Positions 33,236 through 42,675 of a stretch of 64,000 nucleotides of DNA are shown one piece after another. Source of the stretch: DATMRS01 sp035566015 (GTDB lineage: Bacteria > Pseudomonadota > Alphaproteobacteria > Sphingomonadales > Sphingomonadaceae); NCBI GenBank assembly GCA_035566015.1, contig DATMRS010000002.1, positions 1 to 64,000 on the forward strand, given 5' to 3'. The notes under the pieces are model-generated. The model was given only the letters and a program-made list of their open reading frames with translations, had not been told where the DNA came from and did not search any database. The position numbers and the translations under genes are program-made. Every line of letters starts with the position of its first letter. Position 1 is the first letter of the stretch.

Positions 33236-36200
33236 ATGCGCAGACTCGGTTTAGATATTGGCACAAATAGTATCGGATGGTGTCTGACCGAAGATGATAT
33301 GCGGATCGTTGATATCGGAGTTCGAATCTTCGGTTCGTCGCCAAATGGCGCGGGCCGCGACCCGAAATCTGGTGCTAGCCTTGCGGTCGATCGCCGGACG
33401 GCACGGGCGATGCGGCGTCGGCGCGATCGTTACATTCGACGACGCTCGGTATTTCTCGACACCTTGATCCGTTATGGATTGATGCCCGCCGATACGGACG
33501 AGGCCAAGCTGGTCGCCGCAAAGAATCCCTATTCGATCCGCGCCCGCGCGCTGACCGAACGGCTGGAGCCGTACGAGATCGGCCGTGCACTCTTCCACCT
33601 CAACCAGCGCCGCGGCTTCCTATCCAACCGCAAGGCCGAGCGGCGCAGCAAGGATAGCGAGGACGGCAAGATCGCCAGCGGCGCCAAGGCGCTCGACCAG
33701 GCGATGGCCGAAGCGGGGGCGGATACCCTCGGCCAGTTTCTCGCCGGCCGCTCGGAGAAGCGCGTCCGCCTGAACGGCGAGAGTCAGGGCTATGATTTCT
33801 ACCCCCAGCGCCGGCATGTCGAATATGAGTTCCAGCGCATCTGGGAGGAGCAGGCGAAGCACCATCCCATCCTGCTGACCGAAGAGGCGCGCGCGGCGCT
33901 CCACCGCATCCTGTTCTTCCAGCGGCCACTCAAGGAGCCGGTGGTCGGCGTGTGCCTGTTTGCCGGACGATACGGCATAGCGCGCGACGAGCGCCGGCTT
34001 CCCAAGGCGCATCCGCTGTTTCAGGAGCGGCGTCTCTACGAGGAGGTCAACCAGCTTGAGATCACCACACCGGGCGAAGCGCCTCGCAAGCTGACGCTCG
34101 ACCAGCGCGACAAGCTGATCCTGGCGTCGCGCGACAAGCGCAAAGTGGCGTTCACTTCCTTGGCCAAGACGCTCAAGCTGCAGCCAGGCGAGAGCTTCAA
34201 CAAGGCGAGCGAAGCACGCACCGACCTGACGGGCAACGAAGTGCGTGCGGTGCTTGGCGACAAGAAGCGGTTTGGCGCCGCTTGGCACCACAAGACGCCC
34301 GAAGCGCAATGGGAGATCATCGAAAGGCTGATCGACGAAGAGAATCCCGAGGCGCTGCATGACTATCTGACTGGCACATGCGGGCTGGGCGAAGAGGCGG
34401 CAGATGCGGTCGCCAAGGCTCCTCTTCCTGAGGGTTTTGGGCGGCTCGGCGAAACCGCGACGCGGCGCATTCTCGAACAGCTGAAGACCGGCGAAATCAA
34501 CGGCGCGCCGCTCACTTACAGCCAAGCGGTCGAAGCTTGCGGCTGGCATCATAGCGACGATCGCACCGGCGAGGTTCTCGATCGTCTGCCTTATTATGGC
34601 GAGTTGCTGTCTCGGGACATTCCGCCCGGGACCTTCGACCCTCGCGATCTGGAGGGCGGTCGCCGCGAGAAAAAGATCGAGCGCTATTGGGGCAAGATCA
34701 CCAACCCCACCGTCCATATCGGATTGCGCCAGCTCGAAAAGCTGGTCAACGCGATCATCGCCGTTCACGGCCGGCCCGACCAGATCGTCGTAGAACTCGC
34801 GCGCGAACTGAACCTCAGCGAAAAAGACAAGGACGAGCACAACCGGCGCATCCGCAAGGATACGGCCGACGCACAGGCTCGATCCAGAAAGCTGATCGAA
34901 GAAGGCATTGCTGATACGGGTGCCAATCGGGCGCGGCTTAAGCTTTGGGAAGAACTCGCCGGCAATCCGGTCGATCGCTTCTGCCCTTATTGCGGCGATG
35001 CGGGGAAATTGATCGGCTTCCGCGCGCTATTTTCGGACGAGGTGGATATTGACCACGTTATCCCTTACTCTCGTTCGCTCGACGACAGTGCTGCGAATAA
35101 GGTCGTAGCCCATCGCAACTGCAACCGTGCCAAGGGCAATAAGACGCCGTACGAAAGGTGGGGCTCTGATCCCGAGCGTTGGGACAGGATCGCGGCGCAG
35201 GTGGCAAACCTTCGTAAATCCAAACAATGGCGCTTCGGGCCCGACGCCATGGAGCGCGTCGAGAAGGACGGCGGCTTCCTCGCGCGGCAACTGACGGATA
35301 CGCAATATCTTTCGCGGCTCGCCGGCAAATATCTGCGCAGCCTCTATCCGACGAAGGAGGATGGCAGGGTATTCGTGATCACCGGCCGAATGACCGCGAT
35401 GCTGCGGCGCCTCTGGGCGCTCAACGATGTGCTGGACGACAGTAAGATCGTCGAGAACAAGAATAGCAACGCGCCCAAGAACCGGCTTGATCATCGCCAT
35501 CACGCAATCGATGCCTTCGTATGCGCCGTTACCAGTCAGTCGTTGCTGACGCGCATTGCCGCCGCTGCGGGGCGGGCCGAGGAGAAAGATCTCGATCGAC
35601 AGTTCGAAGACTTGCCCGAGCCCTGGCCGGGCTATCTACCCGAACTGCGGGCGCGTCTGCTCGCGACTGTCGTCAGCTTCAAGCCCGATCATGGTCGCAA
35701 GGGCGTGCCCTCGCCAATGCGCGACGTTACCGCTGCCCGGCTGCATGACGATACCGCATATGGCCTAACCGGCGAAGTCGGCCCAGACGGCAGGACGCCG
35801 GTAGTGGTAAAGCGCGTTGCGTTCCTCAGCCTGGAACCCAAAGACATTTCCGATCCGGAGCGAATTCGCGACGCGACGCTGCGTGCCGATTTGTACCGTG
35901 CGACGCAGGGGTTGTCGGGTACAGCGTTTCAGCAAGCGCTGATGCAATTCAAGGAGACGCATCCCGTCTTTCGTGGCATCCGCCACGTCCGCGTGCTCGG
36001 CGAGCGCCCCGGCACGACGACCCTCAGCGTCATTCCGATCAAGGACAAGGCCGGTCGAGCCTTCAAGGCATACAAGGGTAATGCAAACGCTCGTTTCATC
36101 GTTTGGCGTTTACCCGATGGTGGCTGGAAGCATTCCACCGTTTCGGTATTCGCCGCACATCAACGGGGCTATGAACTGCCCCGTCCTCATCCCGCTGCGA

Positions 36201-36472
36201 AAAAGATACTGGATCTGCGGCAAAATGATCTTGTTGCGATTGAGCGTGATGGCACTCGCGCGATCATGCGCGTCGTCAAATTCTCCGAAAGCGGTCAGGT
36301 GACACTCGCTGCGCATAACGAAGGTGGCGCGCTCAAGGCGCGCGATGCCGCATCGAACGATATCGACCCGTTCAAATATGTCGCTCCAACAGCAGGCGGG
36401 CTTAAGAAGCTCAAGGCCCGGCAGGTCCGGATCGATCCACTAGGAAGGGTTTTCGATCCGGGCCCGCGCTGA
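33236..36472 (+). CDS. cas9: type II-C CRISPR nuclease Cas9
   Basis: 1078-aa RNA-guided DNA endonuclease, the compact size typical of subtype II-C. All catalytic parts are intact: RuvC-I RLGLDIGTNSIGW (Asp7), an Arg-rich bridge helix (RRTARAMRRRRDRYIRRR), RuvC-II IVVELAREL (Glu520), an HNH domain with CPYC and DEVDIDHVIPYSRSLDD (His607), and RuvC-III HRHHAIDA (His756, Asp759). The start at 33236 follows GGGGGAGG; an upstream in-frame start at 33167 gives unrelated residues. cas1 begins 40 bp downstream. Base composition is similar to flanking genes. Confidence 0.97.
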   Translation: MRRLGLDIGTNSIGWCLTEDDMRIVDIGVRIFGSSPNGAGRDPKSGASLAVDRRTARAMRRRRDRYIRRRSVFLDTLIRYGLMPADTDEAKLVAAKNPYSIRARALTERLEPYEIGRALFHLNQRRGFLSNRKAERRSKDSEDGKIASGAKALDQAMAEAGADTLGQFLAGRSEKRVRLNGESQGYDFYPQRRHVEYEFQRIWEEQAKHHPILLTEEARAALHRILFFQRPLKEPVVGVCLFAGRYGIARDERRLPKAHPLFQERRLYEEVNQLEITTPGEAPRKLTLDQRDKLILASRDKRKVAFTSLAKTLKLQPGESFNKASEARTDLTGNEVRAVLGDKKRFGAAWHHKTPEAQWEIIERLIDEENPEALHDYLTGTCGLGEEAADAVAKAPLPEGFGRLGETATRRILEQLKTGEINGAPLTYSQAVEACGWHHSDDRTGEVLDRLPYYGELLSRDIPPGTFDPRDLEGGRREKKIERYWGKITNPTVHIGLRQLEKLVNAIIAVHGRPDQIVVELARELNLSEKDKDEHNRRIRKDTADAQARSRKLIEEGIADTGANRARLKLWEELAGNPVDRFCPYCGDAGKLIGFRALFSDEVDIDHVIPYSRSLDDSAANKVVAHRNCNRAKGNKTPYERWGSDPERWDRIAAQVANLRKSKQWRFGPDAMERVEKDGGFLARQLTDTQYLSRLAGKYLRSLYPTKEDGRVFVITGRMTAMLRRLWALNDVLDDSKIVENKNSNAPKNRLDHRHHAIDAFVCAVTSQSLLTRIAAAAGRAEEKDLDRQFEDLPEPWPGYLPELRARLLATVVSFKPDHGRKGVPSPMRDVTAARLHDDTAYGLTGEVGPDGRTPVVVKRVAFLSLEPKDISDPERIRDATLRADLYRATQGLSGTAFQQALMQFKETHPVFRGIRHVRVLGERPGTTTLSVIPIKDKAGRAFKAYKGNANARFIVWRLPDGGWKHSTVSVFAAHQRGYELPRPHPAAKKILDLRQNDLVAIERDGTRAIMRVVKFSESGQVTLAAHNEGGALKARDAASNDIDPFKYVAPTAGGLKKLKARQVRIDPLGRVFDPGPR

Positions 36473-36512
36473 GACAGGCGCTCTACCCCATCATCGCAAC
36501 CAAGGGGGCTTG

Positions 36513-37454
36513 ATGGACCGCATCGTCGATATCGCCACGGATGGCCGCCATCTCTCGCTCTATCGCGGCTTCCTCGTCGTGGAGGAACAGCGCGAGGAGG
36601 TCGGCCGGATCGCGCTGGACGATGTGCATGCGGTGATCGTCCACGCCCATGGCACCACCTGGAGCGCCAATCTGGTCGCGGCCCTGGCCGAGCGCGGGGC
36701 GCCGGTCGTCTTCTGCGGATCGAACCACTCGCCGGTCGCGGTCACGCTGCCGATCGAGGGGCATCATGCCCAGAACGCCCGCTTCCGCGCCCAGTGGGAT
36801 GCGTCGAAGCCGCTGTGCAAGCAATTGTGGCGCCGGATCGTGACGGCCAAGATCACAATGCAGGGATCGCTGCTGTCTGCGCGCGGCATCGCGGGTGCGG
36901 ATGCGTTTCCCCTGATCGCGCGGCGCGTCAAATCGGGCGATTCGGACAATCTGGAGGCGCAGGCCGCGCGCCGCTATTGGCCGCTGCTGATGGGTGCCGA
37001 ATTTCGTCGGAACCGCGACAGCCCGGGTGCGAACGCGTTGCTCAACTATGGCTATGCGGTGATCCGGGCGACCGTTGCCCGGGCGGTGGTCGCCGCCGGC
37101 CTCCATCCGACGATCGGCATCAACCACGCCAATCGGGGCAACGCCTTCGTGCTGGCGGACGACCTGGTGGAGCCGTTCCGCCCCCTCGTCGATGCGCTCG
37201 TCGTCGCCATGGTAGCGCAAGGGCTCGATACCCTCGACCCGAAGCGCAAGCGGCAGTTCGCCAGGCTGATCGCGTTCGACCTGCGGATCGGCGGCGAAGC
37301 ATCGCCCATGTCGATCGCAGCCGTGCGGCTCGCGCAATCGCTCGCGCGTGCGTTCGAGACCGGACGTCCCTCGCTCGCGATATTCGATCCTCCGACACCG
37401 ATCGAATGGGCGGCGCTTGCCCGGATCGACGAAGGCGACGAGGCGATCGATTGA
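36513..37454 (+). CDS. cas1: CRISPR integrase Cas1
   Basis: 313-aa Cas1, the metal-dependent integrase that inserts new spacers with Cas2. Type II features are the N-terminal beta domain (MDRIVDIATDGRHLSLYRGFLVV), the helical domain with NALLNYGYAVIRATVARAVVAAGLHPTIGINHANRGNAFVLADDLVEPFRPLVD, which carries the conserved His and acidic ligands. AAGGGGG precedes the ATG at 36513. Its stop overlaps the TTG start of cas2. Confidence 0.96.
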   Translation: MDRIVDIATDGRHLSLYRGFLVVEEQREEVGRIALDDVHAVIVHAHGTTWSANLVAALAERGAPVVFCGSNHSPVAVTLPIEGHHAQNARFRAQWDASKPLCKQLWRRIVTAKITMQGSLLSARGIAGADAFPLIARRVKSGDSDNLEAQAARRYWPLLMGAEFRRNRDSPGANALLNYGYAVIRATVARAVVAAGLHPTIGINHANRGNAFVLADDLVEPFRPLVDALVVAMVAQGLDTLDPKRKRQFARLIAFDLRIGGEASPMSIAAVRLAQSLARAFETGRPSLAIFDPPTPIEWAALARIDEGDEAID

Positions 37455-37792
37455 CCGACGCCTCCCATCTGAGCGGATATCGACTGATGTGGATCTTCGT
37501 CATGTTCGACCTGCCCGTCGGCACCAAGAAGCAGATGCGAGACGCTACCAAATTCCGCGAGTTCCTTCTCGACGAAGGATTCGAGATGAGCCAGTTTTCG
37601 GTCTATGCCCGATTCTGCAACGGCAAGGAGAGCTTCGACTCGCACCTTTCGCGAATCGAGCGCAACCTGCCGGAGAAAGGCGATGTGCACATCCTCACCT
37701 TCACCGACCGGCAATATGAGAACATTGTCCGATTCTCGAGCCAGCGGCGCAAACGCCCGCGCAAGAATCCGGACCAGCTTGCCATGTTCTGA
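37451..37792 (+). CDS. cas2: CRISPR adaptation protein Cas2
   Basis: 113-aa ferredoxin-like protein that dimerises and holds two Cas1 dimers for spacer capture. It has MWIFVMFDLPVGTKKQMRDATKFREFLLDEGFEMSQFSVYARF and ends KRPRKNPDQLAMF, close to other II-C Cas2 proteins. I start it at the TTG at 37451, which overlaps the cas1 stop and keeps the conserved LSGYRLMW; an ATG at 37487 is the alternative. No csn2 or cas4 gene follows, as expected for II-C. Confidence 0.93.
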   Translation: MTDASHLSGYRLMWIFVMFDLPVGTKKQMRDATKFREFLLDEGFEMSQFSVYARFCNGKESFDSHLSRIERNLPEKGDVHILTFTDRQYENIVRFSSQRRKRPRKNPDQLAMF

Positions 37793-37818
37793 TTCGCGTG
37801 TTCGGAACGAGGCTTCCG

Positions 37819-37863
37819 GATGTGCAAGTTTTCCTTACTTGATCAGTAAGTTATTTGCACATC
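37819..37863. promoter_or_regulatory. AT-rich nested inverted repeat at the cas2-proximal array end
   Basis: Outer arms GATGTGCAA (37819-37827) and TTGCACATC (37855-37863) pair perfectly; inside lies a second perfect pair CTTACT (37834-37839) and AGTAAG (37845-37850). It ends one base before the first repeat. It could be the leader/anchor for spacer insertion or a terminator for crRNA transcripts arriving from the array. Confidence 0.5.
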
Positions 37864-37864
37864 G

Positions 37865-40131
37865 GGTTTAGCCGCTCAGAGATCGGGGGCCAACCGCAAC
37901 CCGCGCCATGCTGCGCGATGAAATCGATTTGGTTTAGCCGCTCAGAGATCGGGGGCCAACCGCAACCGCCCCAGATAGGTAACACCTTCACCGCGCGGTT
38001 TAGCCGCTCAGAGATCGGGGGCCAACCGCAACATACCGACCATCGTTCATGTACCCGTACCAGGTTTAGCCGCTCAGAGATCGGGGGCCAACCGCAACTG
38101 CGCACCTGTGCGCCTTCGGCGGCGGCTTGGTTTAGCCGCTCAGAGATCGGGGGCCAACCGCAACCCGTGGCGCCAATGTTCCAGGACAACAAGGGTTTAG
38201 CCGCTCAGAGATCGGGGGCCAACCGCAACGCGCGCCGTGCTGGGCACCGACGCCATGGTGGTTTAGCCGCTCAGAGATCGGGGGCCAACCGCAACCGCCA
38301 CAAGACTATCCTGATCGGCGATGAAGGTTTAGCCGCTCAGAGATCGGGGGCCAACCGCAACCTATTTGGGCCGGATGGGAATACTTCGCGCGGTTTAGCC
38401 GCTCAGAGATCGGGGGCCAACCGCAACTTAGCAGGAGCACAAGTAAGCACAGCAATAGGTTTAGCCGCTCAGAGATCGGGGGCCAACCGCAACCCAGATA
38501 CAGCGTAGCCGCCCCGATCACTTGGTTTAGCCGCTCAGAGATCGGGGGCCAACCGCAACACCTGATCCAAGGCAGCGACGAATGGCTTGGGTTTAGCCGC
38601 TCAGAGATCGGGGGCCAACCGCAACTCTGCACGCCCCCCAGCTTCTTCATCTGGCGGTTTAGCCGCTCAGAGATCGGGGGCCAACCGCAACGGTCATTGC
38701 CGCTAGCATGAGGCCGACGAAGGTTTAGCCGCTCAGAGATCGGGGGCCAACCGCAACCGCCTCAACAAGACGATCCAGTTCAATTCGGGTTTAGCCGCTC
38801 AGAGATCGGGGGCCAACCGCAACTGCCGGTGGCGGCGTGACCCGCCCGCTCGAGGTTTAGCCGCTCAGAGATCGGGGGCCAACCGCAACGGGTTTCGGGC
38901 GCGTTCGATCCGCCGGCGAGGTTTAGCCGCTCAGAGATCGGGGGCCAACCGCAACAGTGCGGCCTTGTAGACCTCAAGCAGGGCCGGTTTAGCCGCTCAG
39001 AGATCGGGGGCCAACCGCAACACCGCGTGTGTGGACTAGGCGATCCGCTGAGGTTTAGCCGCTCAGAGATCGGGGGCCAACCGCAACAGAAGGACAAGCG
39101 CCTTCAGGAGCGTTTTAGGTTTAGCCGCTCAGAGATCGGGGGCCAACCGCAACACCGCGTGTGTGGACTAGGCGATCCGCTGAGGTTTAGCCGCTCAGAG
39201 ATCGGGGGCCAACCGCAACGCCATGGCGTCGGAATTAATTGCAGCGCCAGGTTTAGCCGCTCAGAGATCGGGGGCCAACCGCAACCCAATCGCCAGACGA
39301 AGCTGCCTTCGCGCCGGTTTAGCCGCTCAGAGATCGGGGGCCAACCGCAACGCTTGCGTCCGGTCAAAGTAAGCTGGTTGAGGTTTAGCCGCTCAGAGAT
39401 CGGGGGCCAACCGCAACGCAGTGGACGAAAACCCGGCTCGACGATCAGGTTTAGCCGCTCAGAGATCGGGGGCCAACCGCAACTGATGCCCCGCGCGCCA
39501 GCTTGAATAGTTCGGTTTAGCCGCTCAGAGATCGGGGGCCAACCGCAACGACCAGCCGTTCGTCAATCAGTATGGTTCGGGTTTAGCCGCTCAGAGATCG
39601 GGGGCCAACCGCAACAAGAAGCTCCGGCAGGCGCTAGAAGACGATGGTTTAGCCGCTCAGAGATCGGGGGCCAACCGCAACTTGAACAGCGTCTCGGTGA
39701 ACGCGCGCTGGGGTTTAGCCGCTCAGAGATCGGGGGCCAACCGCAACCTTGCCGTTCGCGAGTCTGCGCGTGGTCTGGTTTAGCCGCTCAGAGATCGGGG
39801 GCCAACCGCAACGTCCGGCTGCCGTCGGGCGCAAGATCGGCGGGTTTAGCCGCTCAGAGATCGGGGGCCAACCGCAACCCGCGCGGCCCAGGCGGCGGCC
39901 TTGTCGGCGGTTTAGCCGCTCAGAGATCGGGGGCCAACCGCAACCCAGTGCGCCGGCAGCGCCAGCGGCCTCTTGGTTTAGCCGCTCAGAGATCGGGGGC
40001 CAACCGCAACGTCTATAGGGGCGTCAAGATTATTACTTCGGGTTTAGCCGCTCAGAGATCGGGGGCCAACCGCAACCCCATTGTCACCGTCCTTTCCGCT
40101 TCCTGCGGTTTAGCCGCTCAGAGATCGGGGG
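37865..40131 (-). CRISPR. CRISPR array, 34 full repeats plus one truncated repeat
   Basis: A 36-bp repeat (first copy 37865-37900, beginning GGTTTAGCCGCTCAGAG on the plus strand) recurs every 66 bp with no base change that I could see. There are 34 spacers: 32 of 30 bp and two of 29 bp (38165-38193 and 39748-39776). The last repeat (40107-40131) keeps 25 bases and is then cut. The strand is given as minus because the tracrRNA anti-repeat pairs with the minus-strand transcript, whose repeat begins GTTGCGGTTGGCCCCC, as in other II-C repeats. The spacer at 39022-39051 is identical to that at 39154-39183. Confidence 0.98.
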
Positions 40132-40379
40132 AAGGCTGAGGTGAGATTGGTGTCGATTACCGCGCGGCAGCGTTCGAGGCTGAGTTCGTCGCTGGGCGTA
40201 TGATCGGCGATCCCAGCATTGTTGATGAGGATGTCGACGCGCCCGAAACGCGCGATCTCGGCTTCGAACAGGCGGAGCACCTGCACCTCGTCGGTCACGT
40301 CGGTCGGCGCGGCGGTTGCCTCGCCGATGTTCGAGCTTGCGCCGGTGACGATGACGGTACGTCCTTCCACATGGGCCAT
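40132..40379 (-). pseudogene. truncated short-chain dehydrogenase cut by the CRISPR array
   Basis: The frame starts at an ATG (MAHVEGRTVIVTGASSNIGEATA) and continues TDVTDEVQVLRLFEAEIARFGRVDILINNAGIADHTPSDELSLERCRAVIDTNLTSAF, clear SDR sequence with the NNAG motif. About 35-40 residues between the glycine motif and TDVTD are absent, so there is an internal deletion. After LTSAF the frame enters the truncated CRISPR repeat and stops. It lies 14 bp after the nodT-type gene, so it was once the last gene of the efflux operon. Confidence 0.8.
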
Positions 40380-40393
40380 TCTTTGTCCCTCCT

Positions 40394-41800
40394 TCAGTCC
40401 TGCCAGCCGCCGCCGAGCGCCAGGAACAGATCGATTTCCCGGTTCGCGAGCGCGGCGTCCGAGGCGGCGAGCACCGTCTCGGCCGAGGCGAGGCTGTTCT
40501 GCGCGGTCAGCAGCGACAGGAAGTCCGCGCGGCCGAAGCGATAGAGCCGGCCCGCCTGATCGGCGGCAGCCGCCGCGCTGTCGCGGGCGCGGGCGAGCGC
40601 GCGATTGCGATCGATCTCGCGCGCATAAGCCGAAAGCGCCGTCTCGGTCTGGCGGAGCGCGTCGAGGACCACGCTGTCGAAATGGGCGAAGCTCGCCTGC
40701 GCGGCGGCGTCGGCCTCGGCGATCCGGGCACGGGTGACGCGGCGGTTGGGGAAGGTCCAACTGATGAGCGGCCCCAGTTTCAGCCGGAGGGCCTTGTCGG
40801 AACCGATGCTGGCCAGCGGCCCGGTCAGCCCCGCCGATCCGCCGAGGCTCACCTGCGGATAGAGATCGGCGGTGGCGACGCCGATCCGCGCCGTGTCCGC
40901 CGCCAGCGCGCGCTCGGCAGCGCGGATATCGGGCCGGCGACGCAGCAGCGCCGCGCCGTCGCCCACCGGGATCGCGCGCGCGGGGTGCGGGATGGCGGCG
41001 CAGGACGCGATATCCTTGGGATAGTTCCCCGCCGGCCGGCCGAGCAGCGCGGCAAGCTGGTAGAGCGCGGCCATGCGCTCAGCGGTGAAGCCAGGGAGCG
41101 TCGCCTCGGTCTGCTCGACGGCGGCGCGCGCGCGAGTGACGTCGAAGGCGGTGCCGCGCCCACCCTCGGCAAGCCGAGTGGTGACGTCGAGCGACTGCCG
41201 CTCGATCCGCAGCACGCGGTCGGCGGCGGCAAGTTGGTGATTGGCCGCGCAGATCGCGGCATAAGCGCGCGCCGTCGCCGCCGCGACGGTGACGCGCACC
41301 GCGTCACGCGCCGCGCGGACCGACTCCGCATCGCCGCGCGCCGCCTCGATCCCCCGCCTGATCTTGCCCGAAAGGTCGAGCGGCAGGCTCGCGCCGATGC
41401 CGATATCATAGCCCACGGTGCCGGGCAGCGCGCCGCCGACGGTCTGGGGGCGCGACAGGCTGAGCCCGCCCGCCGTGCTAGCCGCCACCGTCCGGCCCGC
41501 CAGCGCCTCGCTGACTACCGCCTGCGCCTGCCGCAGATTGGCATTGGCGGCGCGCAGATCGGCATTGGCGGTGAGCGCCTGCGTGACGAGCGTGTCGAGG
41601 CGGGGATCGGCATAGAGGCGCCACCAATGCGCCGGCGGCTCTTCCTGCACGATGTTCGCGCTGCTGCCGGTGAAGGGCGCGCTCGCGGCGGGCGCGTTCG
41701 CCACGGCCCCGGCGGGGCGTTGATAGTCCGGCCCGGCGACGGTGCAGGCCCCCAGACCGCCGAGCAGGCCGAGCATAACGAAAAAGTGCCCGCGCTTCAT
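40394..41800 (-). CDS. outer-membrane efflux channel, NodT family lipoprotein
   Basis: 468-aa TolC-like outer-membrane factor with a lipoprotein signal (LGLLGGLGAC, Cys19). Typical segments are GPDYQRPAG at the start of the mature chain, two OEP repeats with VTQALTANADLRAANANLRQAQAVVSEA, and LRRRPDIRAAERALAADTARIGVATADLYPQVSL. It would form the exit duct for the FUSC/HlyD pump encoded upstream. Its start overlaps the hlyD-type stop by four bases. Confidence 0.92.
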   Translation of the reverse strand: MKRGHFFVMLGLLGGLGACTVAGPDYQRPAGAVANAPAASAPFTGSSANIVQEEPPAHWWRLYADPRLDTLVTQALTANADLRAANANLRQAQAVVSEALAGRTVAASTAGGLSLSRPQTVGGALPGTVGYDIGIGASLPLDLSGKIRRGIEAARGDAESVRAARDAVRVTVAAATARAYAAICAANHQLAAADRVLRIERQSLDVTTRLAEGGRGTAFDVTRARAAVEQTEATLPGFTAERMAALYQLAALLGRPAGNYPKDIASCAAIPHPARAIPVGDGAALLRRRPDIRAAERALAADTARIGVATADLYPQVSLGGSAGLTGPLASIGSDKALRLKLGPLISWTFPNRRVTRARIAEADAAAQASFAHFDSVVLDALRQTETALSAYAREIDRNRALARARDSAAAAADQAGRLYRFGRADFLSLLTAQNSLASAETVLAASDAALANREIDLFLALGGGWQD

Positions 41801-42675
41801 CGCGGCGCGGTCCCCGGCAGAATCTTCACTGTTGCGGTGCGCCCTGAAATCAGCCGAATATCGGCCGGCACACGATCGAGCTGCACGCGCACGGGGATGC
41901 GCTGGGCGAGGCGTACCCAGGAGAAAGTGGGGTTGACGTTGGGCAGCAGATTGCCGGTGTTCGATCGCTCGCTGTCGTTGATGCCGGCGCTGATGCTCTG
42001 GACATGGCCGGCAAGGTCCCTGTCGTCGCCCATCAGGCGCACGATCGCCTTGTCGCCGACATGGATCGCATGGAGCTTGGTTTCCTCGAAATAGCCCTCG
42101 ATGCGCAGGCTGTCGGTGTCGATCAGCGCCAGCGCCTGCTGGCCGGCCGCGACATAGTCGCCGGGATGCAGATCGAGATTGGTGACGATACCGTGGACGG
42201 TCGCGCTCACCTGCGTGCGTCGGAGGTTCAGCGCGGCGGCGTCGCGTTGCGCCTCGGCCTGCTGGAGGGCGGCGCGCGCGGTGGCGACGCGGGCGACATT
42301 CTGCTCGTGCGTCTCCTTCGCCACCAGATCGCCCAGTACCACGTCGCGCTGCGCCTCACGCCGGGACTGGCCGAGCGTCGCGCGGGCGCTGGCGATGGCG
42401 GCGTCGGCCTGGGCGAGCGCGAGCGCGTAACGCGGCCGATCGACAACGAACAGCAACTGGCCGGGCGACACGGGTTGGTTGTCGTGGACGGCTACCTCGG
42501 TCACCAGCCCGCCGACATCGGGCGTCACCCGGACGACATCGGCGCGCACCCGCCCGTCACGCGTCCATGGATCCACTTCATAATGGCGCCACAGCCACAG
42601 GAGGGTCAGGAGGGCGAAAACGACCAGCAGAAGCGTGGCGGCCCAGCGCCCGATCGCAGGGATATAATGTCTCAT
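41797..42675 (-). CDS. HlyD-type periplasmic adaptor
   Basis: 292-aa membrane-fusion protein. One N-terminal membrane anchor (about 12-30), then the biotinyl-lipoyl-like part (VTPDVGGLVTEVAVHDNQPVSPGQLLFVVDRPRY), a helical hairpin, and the matching DLHPGDYVAAGQQALALIDTDSLRIEGYFEETKLHAI. It resembles AaeA/EmrA-like adaptors that work with FUSC exporters. Overlaps of four bases with both neighbours show tight translational coupling. Confidence 0.92.
   Translation of the reverse strand: MRHYIPAIGRWAATLLLVVFALLTLLWLWRHYEVDPWTRDGRVRADVVRVTPDVGGLVTEVAVHDNQPVSPGQLLFVVDRPRYALALAQADAAIASARATLGQSRREAQRDVVLGDLVAKETHEQNVARVATARAALQQAEAQRDAAALNLRRTQVSATVHGIVTNLDLHPGDYVAAGQQALALIDTDSLRIEGYFEETKLHAIHVGDKAIVRLMGDDRDLAGHVQSISAGINDSERSNTGNLLPNVNPTFSWVRLAQRIPVRVQLDRVPADIRLISGRTATVKILPGTAPR

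Noticed and set aside
37855..40139. Several open frames through the array encoding repeated FSRSEIGGQPQ or CGWPPISERLN units
   Set aside because: They are translations of the CRISPR repeat (66-bp period is a multiple of three), not a repetitive protein.
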